Notes under the pieces: generated by a model
The model's input: only the letters and a program-made list of their open reading frames with translations
Told to the model about the DNA's origin: nothing
Databases searched by the model: none
Shown here: positions 37,530-47,837 of the stretch, one piece after another
Position numbering within the stretch: position 1 is the stretch's first letter
Layout: each line of letters starts with the position of its first letter
Translations under genes and position numbers: made by a program
Source: Ischnura elegans
Taxonomy: Eukaryota > Arthropoda > Insecta > Odonata > Coenagrionidae
Direction: 5' to 3'
DNA length: 64,000 nucleotides
Assembly: GCF_921293095.1 (NCBI RefSeq)
Contig: NC_060258.1
Coordinates: forward strand, 4,464,001 to 4,528,000

Positions 37530-37735
37530 ACATTATAAAAACCCATGATGAAAATGCCTATCATATCCTGAATGTTATGCACTGCAGCCTTGACTACGAA
37601 ATGAGGAGTGCTGCGTTTTATAAGGATGACAACTCATGTCTGGAAAATGCTTGGTTCGTGTAATTTTCCGATAAAATGTTTCACAACGAATATTTGACCC
37701 CTAAACGCCGTGATGCGAACCGAGTACGCAACATA
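37530..37735 (+). repeat. Copy A of an unclassified, possibly coding repeat (inverted partner at 42.33-42.76 kb)
   Basis: Matches the minus strand of 42757-42330. Shared blocks include atcctgaatgttatgcact, tgctgcgttttataa, aaaatgtttcaca-cgaatat and accgagtacgc. One frame reads YKDD-S-LENA in both copies, which hints at former coding sequence. It stops next to the hAT-like MITE at 37743. Confidence 0.65.
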
Positions 37736-37742
37736 CAATAAT

Positions 37743-38342
37743 CAGGGTTTCTACTCAACCGTGAAAACCTTAAAACCGTGAATAGGCCGTGAATTTCGTC
37801 TACCGTGAAAAAACCTGGAAATAGCCGTGAAATTCGTCCTAAATCCTTAAAAACTTGATTTTAGATCTACGATTGACGGGTCAAAAAAATAAATAGGTCA
37901 GTCGCTCGCAGATACTGTCCACGCATTTATCTACACACGTATATTTGAGGCACAAATATTTGTCCGTGTGTCATGACGACACACAGACCTTAAGGCTGTG
38001 ATTGGCCGAAATTTAACCAAAGCGATCATTAGCCCTGGCGAGAAATCAGACACATCTTCACTTCCCTGTCACCCTCCATTTTCTCCCTCGCAACCTTTAG
38101 CCGGCCCTAAATTTTGCTAACGATAGGCGACGTCATAAGAGCCCTTTCATTGCTGCGTTTTGCATTCCCGGCGTTTATCGCGTTTGCTATATTTTTAGTT
38201 AACTTGCGGTCAGTTATTTTTTATGTGATAAATATTTCCTTCTAAAATGGCTTATTAACAGACCGTGAATTTGACGCAATTTAGACCGTGAAAACCTGGA
38301 AAAAACCGTGATTTTTATAATTTAGTCTGAGTGTGAACACAG
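37743..38342. mobile_element. hAT-like MITE, about 600 bp
   Basis: It begins cagggtttctactcaaccg and ends tgagtgtgaacacag, partly matching inverted tips (about 10 of 15). Subterminal copies of ccgtgaaaacctggaaa and related ccgtgaa-motifs lie at both ends (37760-37830 and 38262-38310), typical of non-autonomous hAT-type elements. No 8-bp target duplication is obvious. No coding capacity. Confidence 0.5.
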
Positions 38343-39470
38343 ATATAGAGGATGTTAATCAAGCATCTGAATGTCTCTTCGTCCACAGCGCATTCAAGTG
38401 TGTTTACCAAAGTCGCCACTCGCGTCGCTGACGGAGAAAATTAATGCGAGTTTCACGAGGAAATAAGGTGTAATTAGTGGTGACAACCGAAAGTCACATC
38501 AATGATGGTATTATCTGATAAATTCATTACTTTTCAGTGCTATTGCTCGCAAGTTAAGTGGATAGCATTGCACACATCGCGGACTCTTTTGAAAATAGAT
38601 TAAAATGTAACCGATGCAATCAGATCAACCCTTTCCCATCCGCTCCGCAAGGTGGGTCACTCATGATATAATATATCATGGGTGACCGTCAATATGATAT
38701 AATTATAGCAGTGCATGCATGAGGCACAGAGCTCAGGGAAACATGTCTTAATAATCACCCATTAATATTGCCTATGGTCAGAAAGTTTCCTTCGATTGAT
38801 AGAGTATTTATAATCCTTAATTAAGCCAAGTGCTACCTGCTAACAGCGGTGCTTATTGCCTCGCACCAAGATGGCCTCACACCGCATTGTCAGGAGCCAG
38901 AATGACGTCACACGGGCTTTTCCCAGCATTTATACTTGTCCGTCGCGTTTTCGCGCGCTTGAAAATTTTCGCATTTCATTTGATCGCTAAAAATAGATAT
39001 CGTCATTTACAAAGCTAAAAGCGTGAAATACGTACTCGAGGAGTAATATTTCGATTTAGGCATTAGAATAAAATAGGAAACCATCCTTTTTTAAATTTCA
39101 GATCAGGAAATTATCTAAAAAAAATATAATTTTACTTTCTTCTCTAAGATTTACTATTTCCGAGAAAAAGCCATTCGAAAGTTAGCTGCGAGCGTATTTT
39201 CACCGCTCTCCGAACCTTATTGGACGGTTCCAATTGCTAATAAAAATACTATGAAAGGTTGCATCTCAAAGTAAATGTAATTTTTCATCTTATAAAATAT
39301 ACTATGAATTGTGTTTCTATTGTCTATAGTTTGGTGAATTTTTTCCTTGAAACTGGGCGGGAATCTAAAAAGCCACCAAAATAACCTTGTCGAATAATCT
39401 TTTCATAAAGTCATTCGGTTCTCGCCTTATCAAAAGATAAATTTACACACTTATATTTATTTATTTTTTA
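38343..39470. other. Non-coding stretch with one palindrome
   Basis: A palindrome at 38656-38686 (gtcactcatgata...tatcatgggtgac) lies in a piece starting aaccctttcccatccgctcc that resembles a MITE end. Otherwise no gene recognised. Confidence 0.4.
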
Positions 39471-39471
39471 T

Positions 39472-39560
39472 ACAGCAACTCCCGATTATGCGGGCTAATG
39501 ATGAGGATGAGCAACACGAATAATCGGAAAACACGGACAATACAAACTTTCACCTAAGTT
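39472..39560 (+). repeat. pogo/Tigger-type terminus
   Basis: tacagcaactcccgattatg, then cgggctaatgatgaggatga and cacgaataatcggaaaacac form the tip and subterminal repeat of a pogo-type MITE seen in many insects. The other end was not found. Confidence 0.4.
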
Positions 39561-40130
39561 TCTTGTAATTTGCATAATTTACATGAATGAAGCAATTACA
39601 ACTAAACAACAATCATGAATGGTAAATGTTAGAGAAACAAGTACACAACAATTTCGTATATATCTGGTGTACAATTATGATCTGAGCAATTTTTATTGAA
39701 AAACCAACCGTTTGGCCAAAAAATTAAAACAAAACTCATTTTCGTGACCTTTGACCTTGAATAAAATTCTTTGCACACACGGGATCGATGGGTTCTTTTC
39801 AGGATTATATTATAATGCTATTCCAAGCGTTTGCGTGAATTTTTAGCTTGTTAGGAATTTATTCAAGGGTCGATATCTATTTTGACCGGGCTAATAATGT
39901 TTAGGAGCATATTTATTGTAGTTTCAACTAAGACGTAACTGCATGAGGTCAAGGTTGAACACTTTTTGCAAAAAAGACAACCAATTTCTATGGAAGTACC
40001 CACTACCTACTATGAAATGTTCACAGACGTATCCTAATGTTCGTGCAACCTCAATGGCTCAATGTTGTTTTGATTTCACAAACACGAGGATTACAATTTG
40101 AAAGTAAAGCTCGTTGCGGATATAAAACTT
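39561..40130. other. Non-coding stretch
   Basis: No gene recognised. Repeated tgaccttga-type words (ctttgaccttgaataaa, aggtcaaggttgaac) suggest further decayed repeat sequence. Confidence 0.35.
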
Positions 40131-40275
40131 CTACATCTACATAATACCCTGCGAGCCACCTCTAGGGTGTTTGGCAGGGGTCGACCAATCGCCAACATGC
40201 AGCATGCAAGAGGACCGCCACATGCACACCGCAAGGTCATAGAAATATTACGCATGCTAGCAAAGTATACATTAA
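40131..40275 (+). repeat. SINE-like repeat
   Basis: ctacatctacataataccct, then gcgagccacctctagggtgt and ttggcaggggtcgac match a SINE-type sequence common in insects. The downstream border is uncertain. A second, partial copy lies inverted at 34337-34408. Confidence 0.55.
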
Positions 40276-40310
40276 TGTTCATGCAAACAAAACTTACCAT
40301 TGAGGAGTAG

Positions 40311-40376
40311 TTCTCGGGTTTCCAGCCGGGTCAGAGGTTTTTTTGGAACCCTTGGACCCAGCTAGAAATCCGAGAC
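40311..40376. other. Imperfect inverted repeat, 22-bp arms
   Basis: ttctcgggtttccagccggg plus tc (40311-40332) pairs with gacccagctagaaatccgag plus ac (40355-40376) with about four mismatches. It is probably a decayed foldback repeat. Confidence 0.5.
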
Positions 40377-40839
40377 CTCTTCCTCCAGTCTATTCGCCGG
40401 GAAAACCTTAGATCCTTCAAAACTTAACAAGGGTTAGTATTTTCTATTGCAAATTCATGCCAGGTTAGGACCAAGGGAAAAAACATGTAATGAGTCATCC
40501 TAGCGAGTGACGCCATTAATCCTATTGAAACATTGATATACTGATAAATAGACGTTTCAGCCGTAGCGGATCAATTTCAGATCGTTCATTGAAATAATCT
40601 TCTCCATCATTTTTTCTAACTTTCACTCTCCTCTGGATCACTTGCTAATTATTCTTCATTAGTTCGATGTAAATTGGAAATTGTAATCTTTTTATGCCTC
40701 TGAAGCTATTACGCGGTGTCCATATTTTAAAAATAACCACGCACAGGAAGTAAACCCGACGAGAATCACAACACACAGCCTGAAAGAGAACCTCACAGCA
40801 GGAATGGTTTGGAGGACCGAAAAGCGTGTTTTCGAACTC

Positions 40840-42121
40840 CATCGAGAGAAGTGTAAGAGACCGGATGCTGGCTCGTCATGTTCGAAAGCACCTGCCTAAG
40901 CATCCCACGCTCTCTCCGTTCCTTTCCTCTGCTTGCACCTTACCTGCACATCCCTCTGGTTTCCGGTCGCTCCTTTCCCACCAATAGGTACTGCAACATC
41001 AGCGACCTACGAGCCTCACACGCCACGGCGATGGCAACGAATCGGAGAGGTGAATGCCGATCACGTGGGGACGCCTAAGGTGGAGAGATCTGGCACCTCA
41101 TCCACCTAGCCCAGTTTCCGACCAACTGCCCTTCCCAGGCTACGTCCTACCTATATACCCAGCCGGCGGACCTCGAAAAGCCCGCCGACTTGGCATGGGG
41201 AGGCAGGACGGTCCGAGAAGGACAGTCGGCCGGATTTTGGGCCGACGGGATGAAGCGCCAGGTCACGTACCGTGACGTATCCTTTATTAATCGAACATAC
41301 AAACTTTTAACATTGTTCTTTCTAAACACTCAACCTTTGCCTCGTTGTAGGCTATGCATTGCTGCTGTGTTGTCAGTAAAAACATTTACGTGTGACCCAA
41401 TTGGGGTCAGAGAGTACATGTGATTAGCGGCCTTCAAGGCGGCGATACATTCGGCCAATTAAATCGGCGTTTGTTTAGGCAACGCCCAAATCTCGACAAA
41501 GTCCAAGTCTTTACATGACCACGCCACTTTCCAGGGTGTGGCGTCACAATAAACATCAAAGTTAATACTATAATTTCTAAAGTAACGGTCATTCGACAGC
41601 AGCTCCCACCATGTAAGCCTCCGCTGTGCCGCGTCCTTGATGAGAAACAGTGGCAAGGCTTTAATATATACGACCCGCCCTAGCCTTAAGAGAGGGAGCA
41701 GCTTGGCAGCGGAGAGTCGATCGCGGGATGTAGACGGAGCAACATGTACTTGGGAATCAATAAAAGAACAGTCTAAATCTCTCAAAATCTTTCAATTCTC
41801 TTCCCTGTACTTCCTCTGACGGACCAGTAGCGGTCGTAAATCTTACAGAAGAGAAAATATCTCGAAGGAGCCGTAGTACATGCTGACTGTTAAGAAATTC
41901 TCGTTGACTACTGTCCGTGATAGAAGAAATGCAGATCGAACCACGTGGCCCCTTCGCTTAGGAATAACGAAACGAACCCAACACACTAGGGCCTTGAGGT
42001 GATGACACACAAGAGAGGGACAAAGCGAGGACAGTGAGCTAATGAGGAAGATATAGTGTCTCATGCTAGAGGAGCTGACCCTTCTTGACGTCTCACAAGC
42101 AGAGTAGGCGGTAGTTTTCAA
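40840..42121 (-). mobile_element. Retroelement fossil related to hepadnaviruses (HEART-like): RT end and RNase H
   Basis: Minus-strand sequence between about 41785 and 41190 keeps an RNase H-like region: VYCDATPWKVAW, then INLAECIAALKAANH, FTDNTAAMHSL, and lastly IPSAQNPADCPSR. The words DATP, the AE(C/L) helix, TDN and NPADxPSR are the same, in the same order, as in hepadnavirus polymerase (FADATP, TAELLAA, TDN, VPSALNPADDPSR), and cover the acidic D-E-D-D positions. The segment before it (SQVHVAPSTSRDRL...) fits the RT-to-RNase H connection. From memory, insect genomes contain hepadnavirus-related retroelements named HEART; DIRS or Pao/BEL elements are less good matches. The copy is truncated, broken in several places and old. 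Confidence 0.55.
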
Positions 42122-42329
42122 GGCGGTAAAGTTGAAGAAAGGCCCTTAATTTTGGGACGAAATAAGTCAAATCGCCAGTTTGAAACAGAATTTCATCCAA
42201 ACAATGCAAAAAATTGAAGAAATAAAATCACGATGAAAACCGTATAGAAAAATAAACATTCTTACAAGAAACACTGTAATTTGTAATAATTTAAAATAAA
42301 ATATTTGAGGGAGAAAAAAATTTTTCATG

Positions 42330-42757
42330 AAGAAGATCAGTAAGCGTACTCGGTGCGCACCACAGCGTTGAGTGGTCAAATATTCGATGTGAAACATTTT
42401 ATTGGAAAATAATACATGGACAATATTGCCGGCCTCGGTGGCGGCGGGGTAACGTTCTCGCCTGCCAAACAAGAGGTCGTGGGTTCGAGTCCCGCCTGGG
42501 TAGGTTTCCCCGGTCCAGGGCATGGTCGTTTGTGTACGTTTACTTGTTACATTTGTTGAACACCCCGGTGTAAAATGGCCAATAAGAGCTGTATCCGTTG
42601 GTTTAAGAATAAAATAAATAAAATAAACAAACAGGCCAGCATTTTCAAGCCGTGAGTGGTCATCTTTATAAAACGCAACACCCCTAAATTCGTAGGCAAG
42701 GCTATAGTGCATAACATTCAGGATACGATAGGCATTTTATCACGGGTTTCTGTAATT
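42330..42757 (-). repeat. Copy B of the repeat at 37.53-37.74 kb, split by a SINE
   Basis: The minus strand matches the 37.5 kb copy on both sides of the SINE: HYSLAYEF and YKDDHSRLENA-type sequence at 42715-42640, and the accgagtacgc block at 42350. It directly precedes, in the same direction, the hepadnavirus-like fossil (40.84-42.12 kb) and might be an upstream part of that element or of another one. This link is inference. Confidence 0.6.
42429..42632 (+). mobile_element. tRNA-derived SINE
   Basis: The head reads gccggcctcggtggcggcgg with an A-box-like ggtggcggcggggtaacg. A consensus B box, ggttcgagtcc, lies at 42482-42492. A body of about 110 bp follows, ending in an aataaaataaataaaataaa tail at 42606-42625. 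This is a full-length-looking, RNA polymerase III-type SINE. It interrupts copy B of the inverted repeat, so it is younger than that repeat. Exact target duplications are not clear. Confidence 0.85.
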
Positions 42758-42759
42758 TG

Positions 42760-43120
42760 GAGTAATATTTCATCACTTCTCTAATAATTGGTAACATCGA
42801 TTTAACGTCGACAAGGTCCAAATAAGGGACAAGACCTCTCACTACGCATTCTTTTTTTGCCTTCTACCATCTTCCGATTTATATTATCAAAGATGAACGC
42901 CCTCCTTGTAGCACACGCGGGATGAATTTTGCTACATTCGAGGCGTGGGAGCGGGAGAAGTGAACGGGGAGGAGACGGGATTGGCCTACCGTTTTTGTAT
43001 CCGCGACGCTGCGTGGGCGTTGGAACTCTTCGCGGGCGCGGACTCAAATTAAGCATTTTGTGGCAGGTTGCTGTGAACGTACTTTTTCTTCCTCCCTGCC
43101 ATAAAAAGCACTTCAAAGGG
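42760..43120. other. GC-rich block, no gene assigned
   Basis: Unlike its AT-rich surroundings. Open frames exist on both strands because stops are rare at this composition. No domain is seen. A former promoter or an element leader is possible. Confidence 0.3.
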
Positions 43121-43583
43121 TCCCTAATCCAGGACCATTTCCTCGACGAGCTCACCCTCGCTGGTCCCTCTCTTCGACCCTCTGAGCGGGGGGCCTCCCT
43201 CCCCAAACGTGACCGCCCTGACTGCATTTTCAAAAACTATCAATCCATCTGATCATCAAAAAATAATTGTTTTCATCGCACTCCTGCCAATCGAGCAATC
43301 AAGTACGTCTTTGAACCGTGTTTCTGCGATGAAAAATAACGATTTTTTTAACTTTACTAAAATTACCATTTTCCGGTTCTCGGCAGCCACTTTTTTAGTA
43401 AAGTTAACAAAATCGTTATTTTTCATCACAGAAGCACGGTTCAAAGACGTACCTCATTGACAGGAAAGTGACGCAAACAATAATTTATTGATATTCGGAT
43501 TGATTGATTTTCAAAATGCAGTGAGAGCGGTCACTTTTCGACCCCCGCTGGTAGGGCCGATGAGACGGTCCTGAGTGGGTTAA
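43121..43583. mobile_element. Long palindromic (foldback) TTAA MITE
   Basis: The core is a nearly perfect hairpin: 43303-43362 pairs with 43391-43452 around about 28 bases. The symmetry continues outward at lower identity to about 43209 and 43538, so each arm is about 150 bp. The right end reads, inverted, TTAACCCACTCAGGACCGT with TTAA at 43580-43583. A similar ctaatccaggacca lies at 43121 as the probable mutated left end. No coding capacity is credible. Confidence 0.65.
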
Positions 43584-45300
43584 ATGGTCGAGGATGGGGT
43601 CCCAGTTTAGCGACCCATTATTGAAGTACTATGGGGGAAAAAAGTATCCCGACAAAGTTTGCGCCGCCACTATCGCTCCGCGGGTAAGTGGGTTTCCTTT
43701 CCTAGGGGTTGTTATTCTTTGGTCAGTGAGGGAAATTGAAAGAAGGCAAACCATTTCCTATTTTCGTCGTCCAAATGCGCGACCGACTGCTGAGTCTCCC
43801 GCAACCCAGAGCATGACTGGCGATGAACTCCGTAGAATTGAGGTGCATTCGACGGCATCAAGGGCGTTCATTGGGAGCGGTCCTCTGAATTTTCCTTCGC
43901 CTATCTCTACGAAACGACAAAAATCACTACGGGCCATAGCAAGCTTTCTCTTAACGTAAACAAGGCAGTCAACGAGAATATTCGATGGGCCACGTATTTG
44001 AATGTAGTTGGTTTTGAAGAAGTTTTAGCTTTTCCGGAAGGACTGCCGTGCACATGTGCAGAACGCGTTTTTCTTTCGATCAAGAAGGATATTTTCCTAT
44101 CTTGATTTAAGATACCTTTGTCAACAGGTATAAGAGGGAAAAGTAGTCAGCATGTTGGAGGAAAGCTTAGCAGTAGCGGAAACATAGCGAAGGATGAATA
44201 AAAATTAAAGTAGGTCCCGTATACTACTCGGAGAAACGCAACAGGGAGGGTAATGAGGCATTGAAAAATCGGAGAAGACATCCACATGAGAAGTGACCGA
44301 TTAGGACCACGTGTACAACAGGAGATGTTGATGATGACATATAATACATCAAACTACTGCTGAGATTTCGAATTTAATAAAAGGAGAGATATTATCCCAA
44401 GTGAAGTGTGAATTCATTGGAATATATTTTTCGTTCTTCATTTTTTTGACCACATTAATTTCGATATTTTATTTGACCCTAAAACATTGCCAAAAGTAAT
44501 TTGGCACCAAAATATCATGCATTGTTTTAATTTGACTAAATTGATTTGCAAATAAATTAGAAAGAAAGTGAGGTATCAAACTGCAGAAAATAAAGTTTTT
44601 TTGCCACTGGCTAGGAAAAAATAAAACGTTAATTTTGTTATGCGATTTATGGAATTTAACTCGAAAATTTTGTCATCAACAAACTTTGTAGCAATCATGA
44701 GCATATCATTGAGGAAATTTTCAATCGCAATTGACGCACTAAAACCTTTTAAAGTGATAATTGTTTAGGTATCACCGGTCAACATAGATTTTGTTCTAGA
44801 GACGTTGTAAAGTGATCTGAGGCGTATTCTTCGCGCTTATTCCGAATATGTGCTTAGATTCTTTCCATCACATCTAGTTTCTTTAGGACAGCTTAATGTA
44901 AGTATTTGCTTTTACGAAAGTAATAATTTAATTTATTTATCTATCGTGATAGCAAGAGAAAGTGAAAATAAAACTTTCCTGCCAAAACATGTTGTCCTAC
45001 GATGTCATGCCTTCCTATTCTGTCAAAATATGTTTAAAATTGTGCTATCTAATCGTTCTGTTCAAAGCAATGCTGCCTCAGCTGTCACTTCACAGCAGCA
45101 TGTGACCAGCTGTACGAGCGAGAAGACGTTTGCTTTCTCTGAAGATAGTAGAGACATTAGTTGCTCGCAGGAAATTACAGCTTATTACAATGTAACTGCT
45201 GAGAAGTGGCTTAGCTTTAATCAGGCCTAGATAGTGCGTGACTTATCCTGATGACTTTTATTATGTATACGGTGAAATTACTTTGAAGGTTCAAAGGTGG
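43584..45300. other. No gene confidently recognised
   Basis: A 121-codon frame at 43594-43959 lies in GC-richer sequence and a 126-codon frame at 44850-45230 in mixed sequence. Neither shows a recognisable domain, good start context or splice support. Confidence 0.35.
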
Positions 45301-45304
45301 AAAA

Positions 45305-45754
45305 TTGCTCCCTTTTTCAGACAGAGTTATAAGCTTTATTTTGATGGCCTGTTGGGTAGCCAAGATTGAGGACGGGCTCCCCACGTGTTATGTGGCACCA
45401 GTGGAGAGCTTTTTACTGGTTGGACTAAAGGGAAAACGTCATAAGGAATTTGCCGTCCCCATGATTCGGCAGATCATTTTTCAGACTGTTATTATTGTTG
45501 AAGAAATGAATGGAATTATAACGAAGTCAAAACACACTGTAAAATATCCAGATAACTTTGTATCAGCGATACTACCGTTCCATCACTCCGTAAATTTTAT
45601 AATACTCTATACAAAAGTCTATTCAAAATTTAATATTAGTAAAGATTCAGAAAGTAATCAAGAACGTGATAATGAAGGATTCGGAAACTCGAAGGACCCA
45701 AATTTTGGACCGAGTAAATCTGATGGACCTCATTATATGACGCAAGAGGATTAA
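45305..45754 (+). CDS. Hypothetical 149-codon frame (weak)
   Basis: This frame has a mixed, protein-like composition (a hydrophobic N-terminal part, then a polar tail with SESNQERDNEGFGNSKDP). No domain is recognised and upstream sequence gives no clear promoter or acceptor. It may be a decayed exon or chance. No function is assigned. Confidence 0.15.
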   Translation: MLPFSDRVISFILMACWVAKIEDGLPTCYVAPVESFLLVGLKGKRHKEFAVPMIRQIIFQTVIIVEEMNGIITKSKHTVKYPDNFVSAILPFHHSVNFIILYTKVYSKFNISKDSESNQERDNEGFGNSKDPNFGPSKSDGPHYMTQED

Positions 45755-45769
45755 AATGATCTACTGCAC

Positions 45770-46765
45770 TATTTATATTTTATCCGGAAAGCAGGGTAAA
45801 ATCTTTGGATCACGATTAAAGGGTTGAAAATTGTTGGATCCAAATTAGAAGCTTTTGATGTCCCGCTCTCGCCATGACGAATTTGAATTGATTTCTTCTC
45901 CAAAAAGCGATTTGCTTTTTGCAATGATGTTCTCTCTGTTATGGTTACTATTAATTTTGAATTAAACACAGATGATTATCGTTTGTTCATTTATTCCTCC
46001 TAGGTTATTTTAAAGGCTAATCTCTTACATAATGGCAATGACCTTCCATAAATACTGTTAACTCATGAAACTGAAATACAAGAATCTTACCATATATGCA
46101 GTTACTTTTAGAAAAAAATCACTACCTTAAATATAAATGGAAAATTTGAGGCCACTTAAAGTAATAACAATGCTACTAGGATTACAGCTTGGCTATACGA
46201 AATGTTGTTATTTCATCTGCGAATGGGATATCAGAGACAGAAAAAATTATTACTTGAAAAAATTTGTAGGGAACGTAAAGAACTCGCTCCTGGATCCAAA
46301 AATGTCCTTTGTCAGCGTTTTGTCGATCCAAAAAAATATTCTTTTTCCGCCTCTGCATATTAAATATGGAATTTTTTTAATTTTGTTGAAGCCATGGACA
46401 AAAATGGTGCTGGTTTTACTTACTTAAAACAAAAATTCGTTCAATTAAATGAGATCGAATAAGGAATATGTATTGGGCCACAGATTAGGAATTGAAGGAT
46501 ACAGAAATTCAATAGCAATGTAGATCAATGGAGAAAAGCGCGTGGAACGCATTTAAAAATGTATCGGGACATTTTTTAGGAAATATCATGGCAGAAAATT
46601 ATCATGATCTGGTGGCTATGTTAATATAATTAAATCGTACCAAAATTTGGGCTGCAATATGAATTTTAAAATCTATTTTCTCGACTAAAACCCTGTCCTT
46701 TTCCACCAAACATCAGCGCTGTTAGAGATGAACTAAGTGAGCGTTTCGACCAAGATATTTTACAT
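45770..46765. other. AT-rich non-coding stretch before the satellite
   Basis: No gene or repeat end recognised. Confidence 0.4.
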
Positions 46766-46778
46766 TTGGAAAAATAAA

Positions 46779-47394
46779 TACACCCAGGACACACATTGAA
46801 AAAGATCCATCTTAAGTAAAGTCAATATTTCTCGTCGGATTTTAATCAGAATACTTTGAAAACGTTTGCAATATCCTAATAATTATTTAAGTAGGGTTTC
46901 AGTGCGATTAATTTTCAAGATTGGAAAATATTTTATGATTTTTGTTTGCCATACACCCAGGACACCCATTCAAAAAGAACCATCTTGAGTTTAAAAAGAA
47001 TTTATCGTCGGATTTTGGTCAAAATACTTTTAAAACGTATGCAATATTACAAAAATTATTTAAGCAGAGCCTAAGTGTGATTAAGGTTCAAGTTTCGAAA
47101 ATATTTCATGATTTGTGGTTGCCATACACCCAGGACACACATTCAAAAGGAACCATCTTGAGTTAAAGAAGCATTCTTTCCTCGGATTTTGATCAGAATA
47201 CTTTTAAAACATTTGCAGCATCCTAGTTATTATGCAAGAGGAGTTTCAATGTGATTAAATTTCAAGTTTCGAAAATATTTCATGATTTGTATTTGCCATA
47301 CACCCAGGACACACATTCAAAAAAAACCATCTTGAGTTTAAAAAGTATTTATCGTCGGATTTTGGTAAAAATACTTTTAAAACGTTTGAAATGT
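46779..47394 (+). repeat. Satellite array, first block: ~173-bp monomers
   Basis: Monomers each begin near atacacccaggacacac: at about 46779, 46950, 47122 and 47297. They contain ccatctt-agt, tcgtcggatttt, aatactttt-aaaacgttt and atatttcatgatttttg. Four diverged monomer types (A, B, C, D) follow one another. The block is cut by the insertion at 47395. The 173-bp period is close to nucleosome repeat length. Confidence 0.9.
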
Positions 47395-47837
47395 CGGTTA
47401 GGGAGTCTCAGGCGCCTCCAGTGTTCAGTAGCCGGGTGCGAACCCGGGTCCCTGAGTTGACACCTTTTCCCCTCGGGGACCCGGGTTCTCATCCCGGCCA
47501 CTGAACACTGGAGGAGAGGAGGCTGGAGGCATTTTGTTGCATTTTTTTACGCAGGCTCTAGGTGGCAAAGAACGTACGTATCGATGAGCGACGATGTTGC
47601 CACCACACGGCATTCGAGGGAGTTACAAAGATCGCGGAAGTGACAAGTGAGAGTGATTTTACGGGAATTTTCCTTTTCCTTTCCCTACGGCGCTTGATAT
47701 TCGTAGGTGTCATTAATAGCGTGATCGTACTGGTACCGCAGTCCCACCCAGTTGTAGCATCCTCTTTTTTCGCGATCCTAAATTCAGTCCTTCCAGGTCC
47801 GAAACTGGACTTTGAAATTTACAATAAATACTTAATC
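47395..47837. mobile_element. Foreign insertion inside the satellite with a strong stem-loop
   Basis: GC-rich sequence unlike the monomers. A stem-loop at 47415-47513 has arms of about 37 bp: ctccagtgttcagtagccgg followed by gaacccgggtccc, matched by gggacccgggttc and ccactgaacactggag. B-box-like ggttcgaa-related words occur in the stem, so a tRNA-derived origin is possible. The rest has no recognised gene. Confidence 0.5.

Noticed and set aside
42482-42492. Free-standing tRNA gene suggested by the B box
   Set aside because: No cloverleaf or anticodon arm; body and A-rich tail show a SINE.
42802-43252. Overlapping 107- and 143-codon frames
   Set aside because: GC-rich sequence with few stops by chance; no domain or start support.
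43209-43460. Two opposite frames of 62-83 codons with near-identical peptides
   Set aside because: They are the two strands of a palindrome, not genes.
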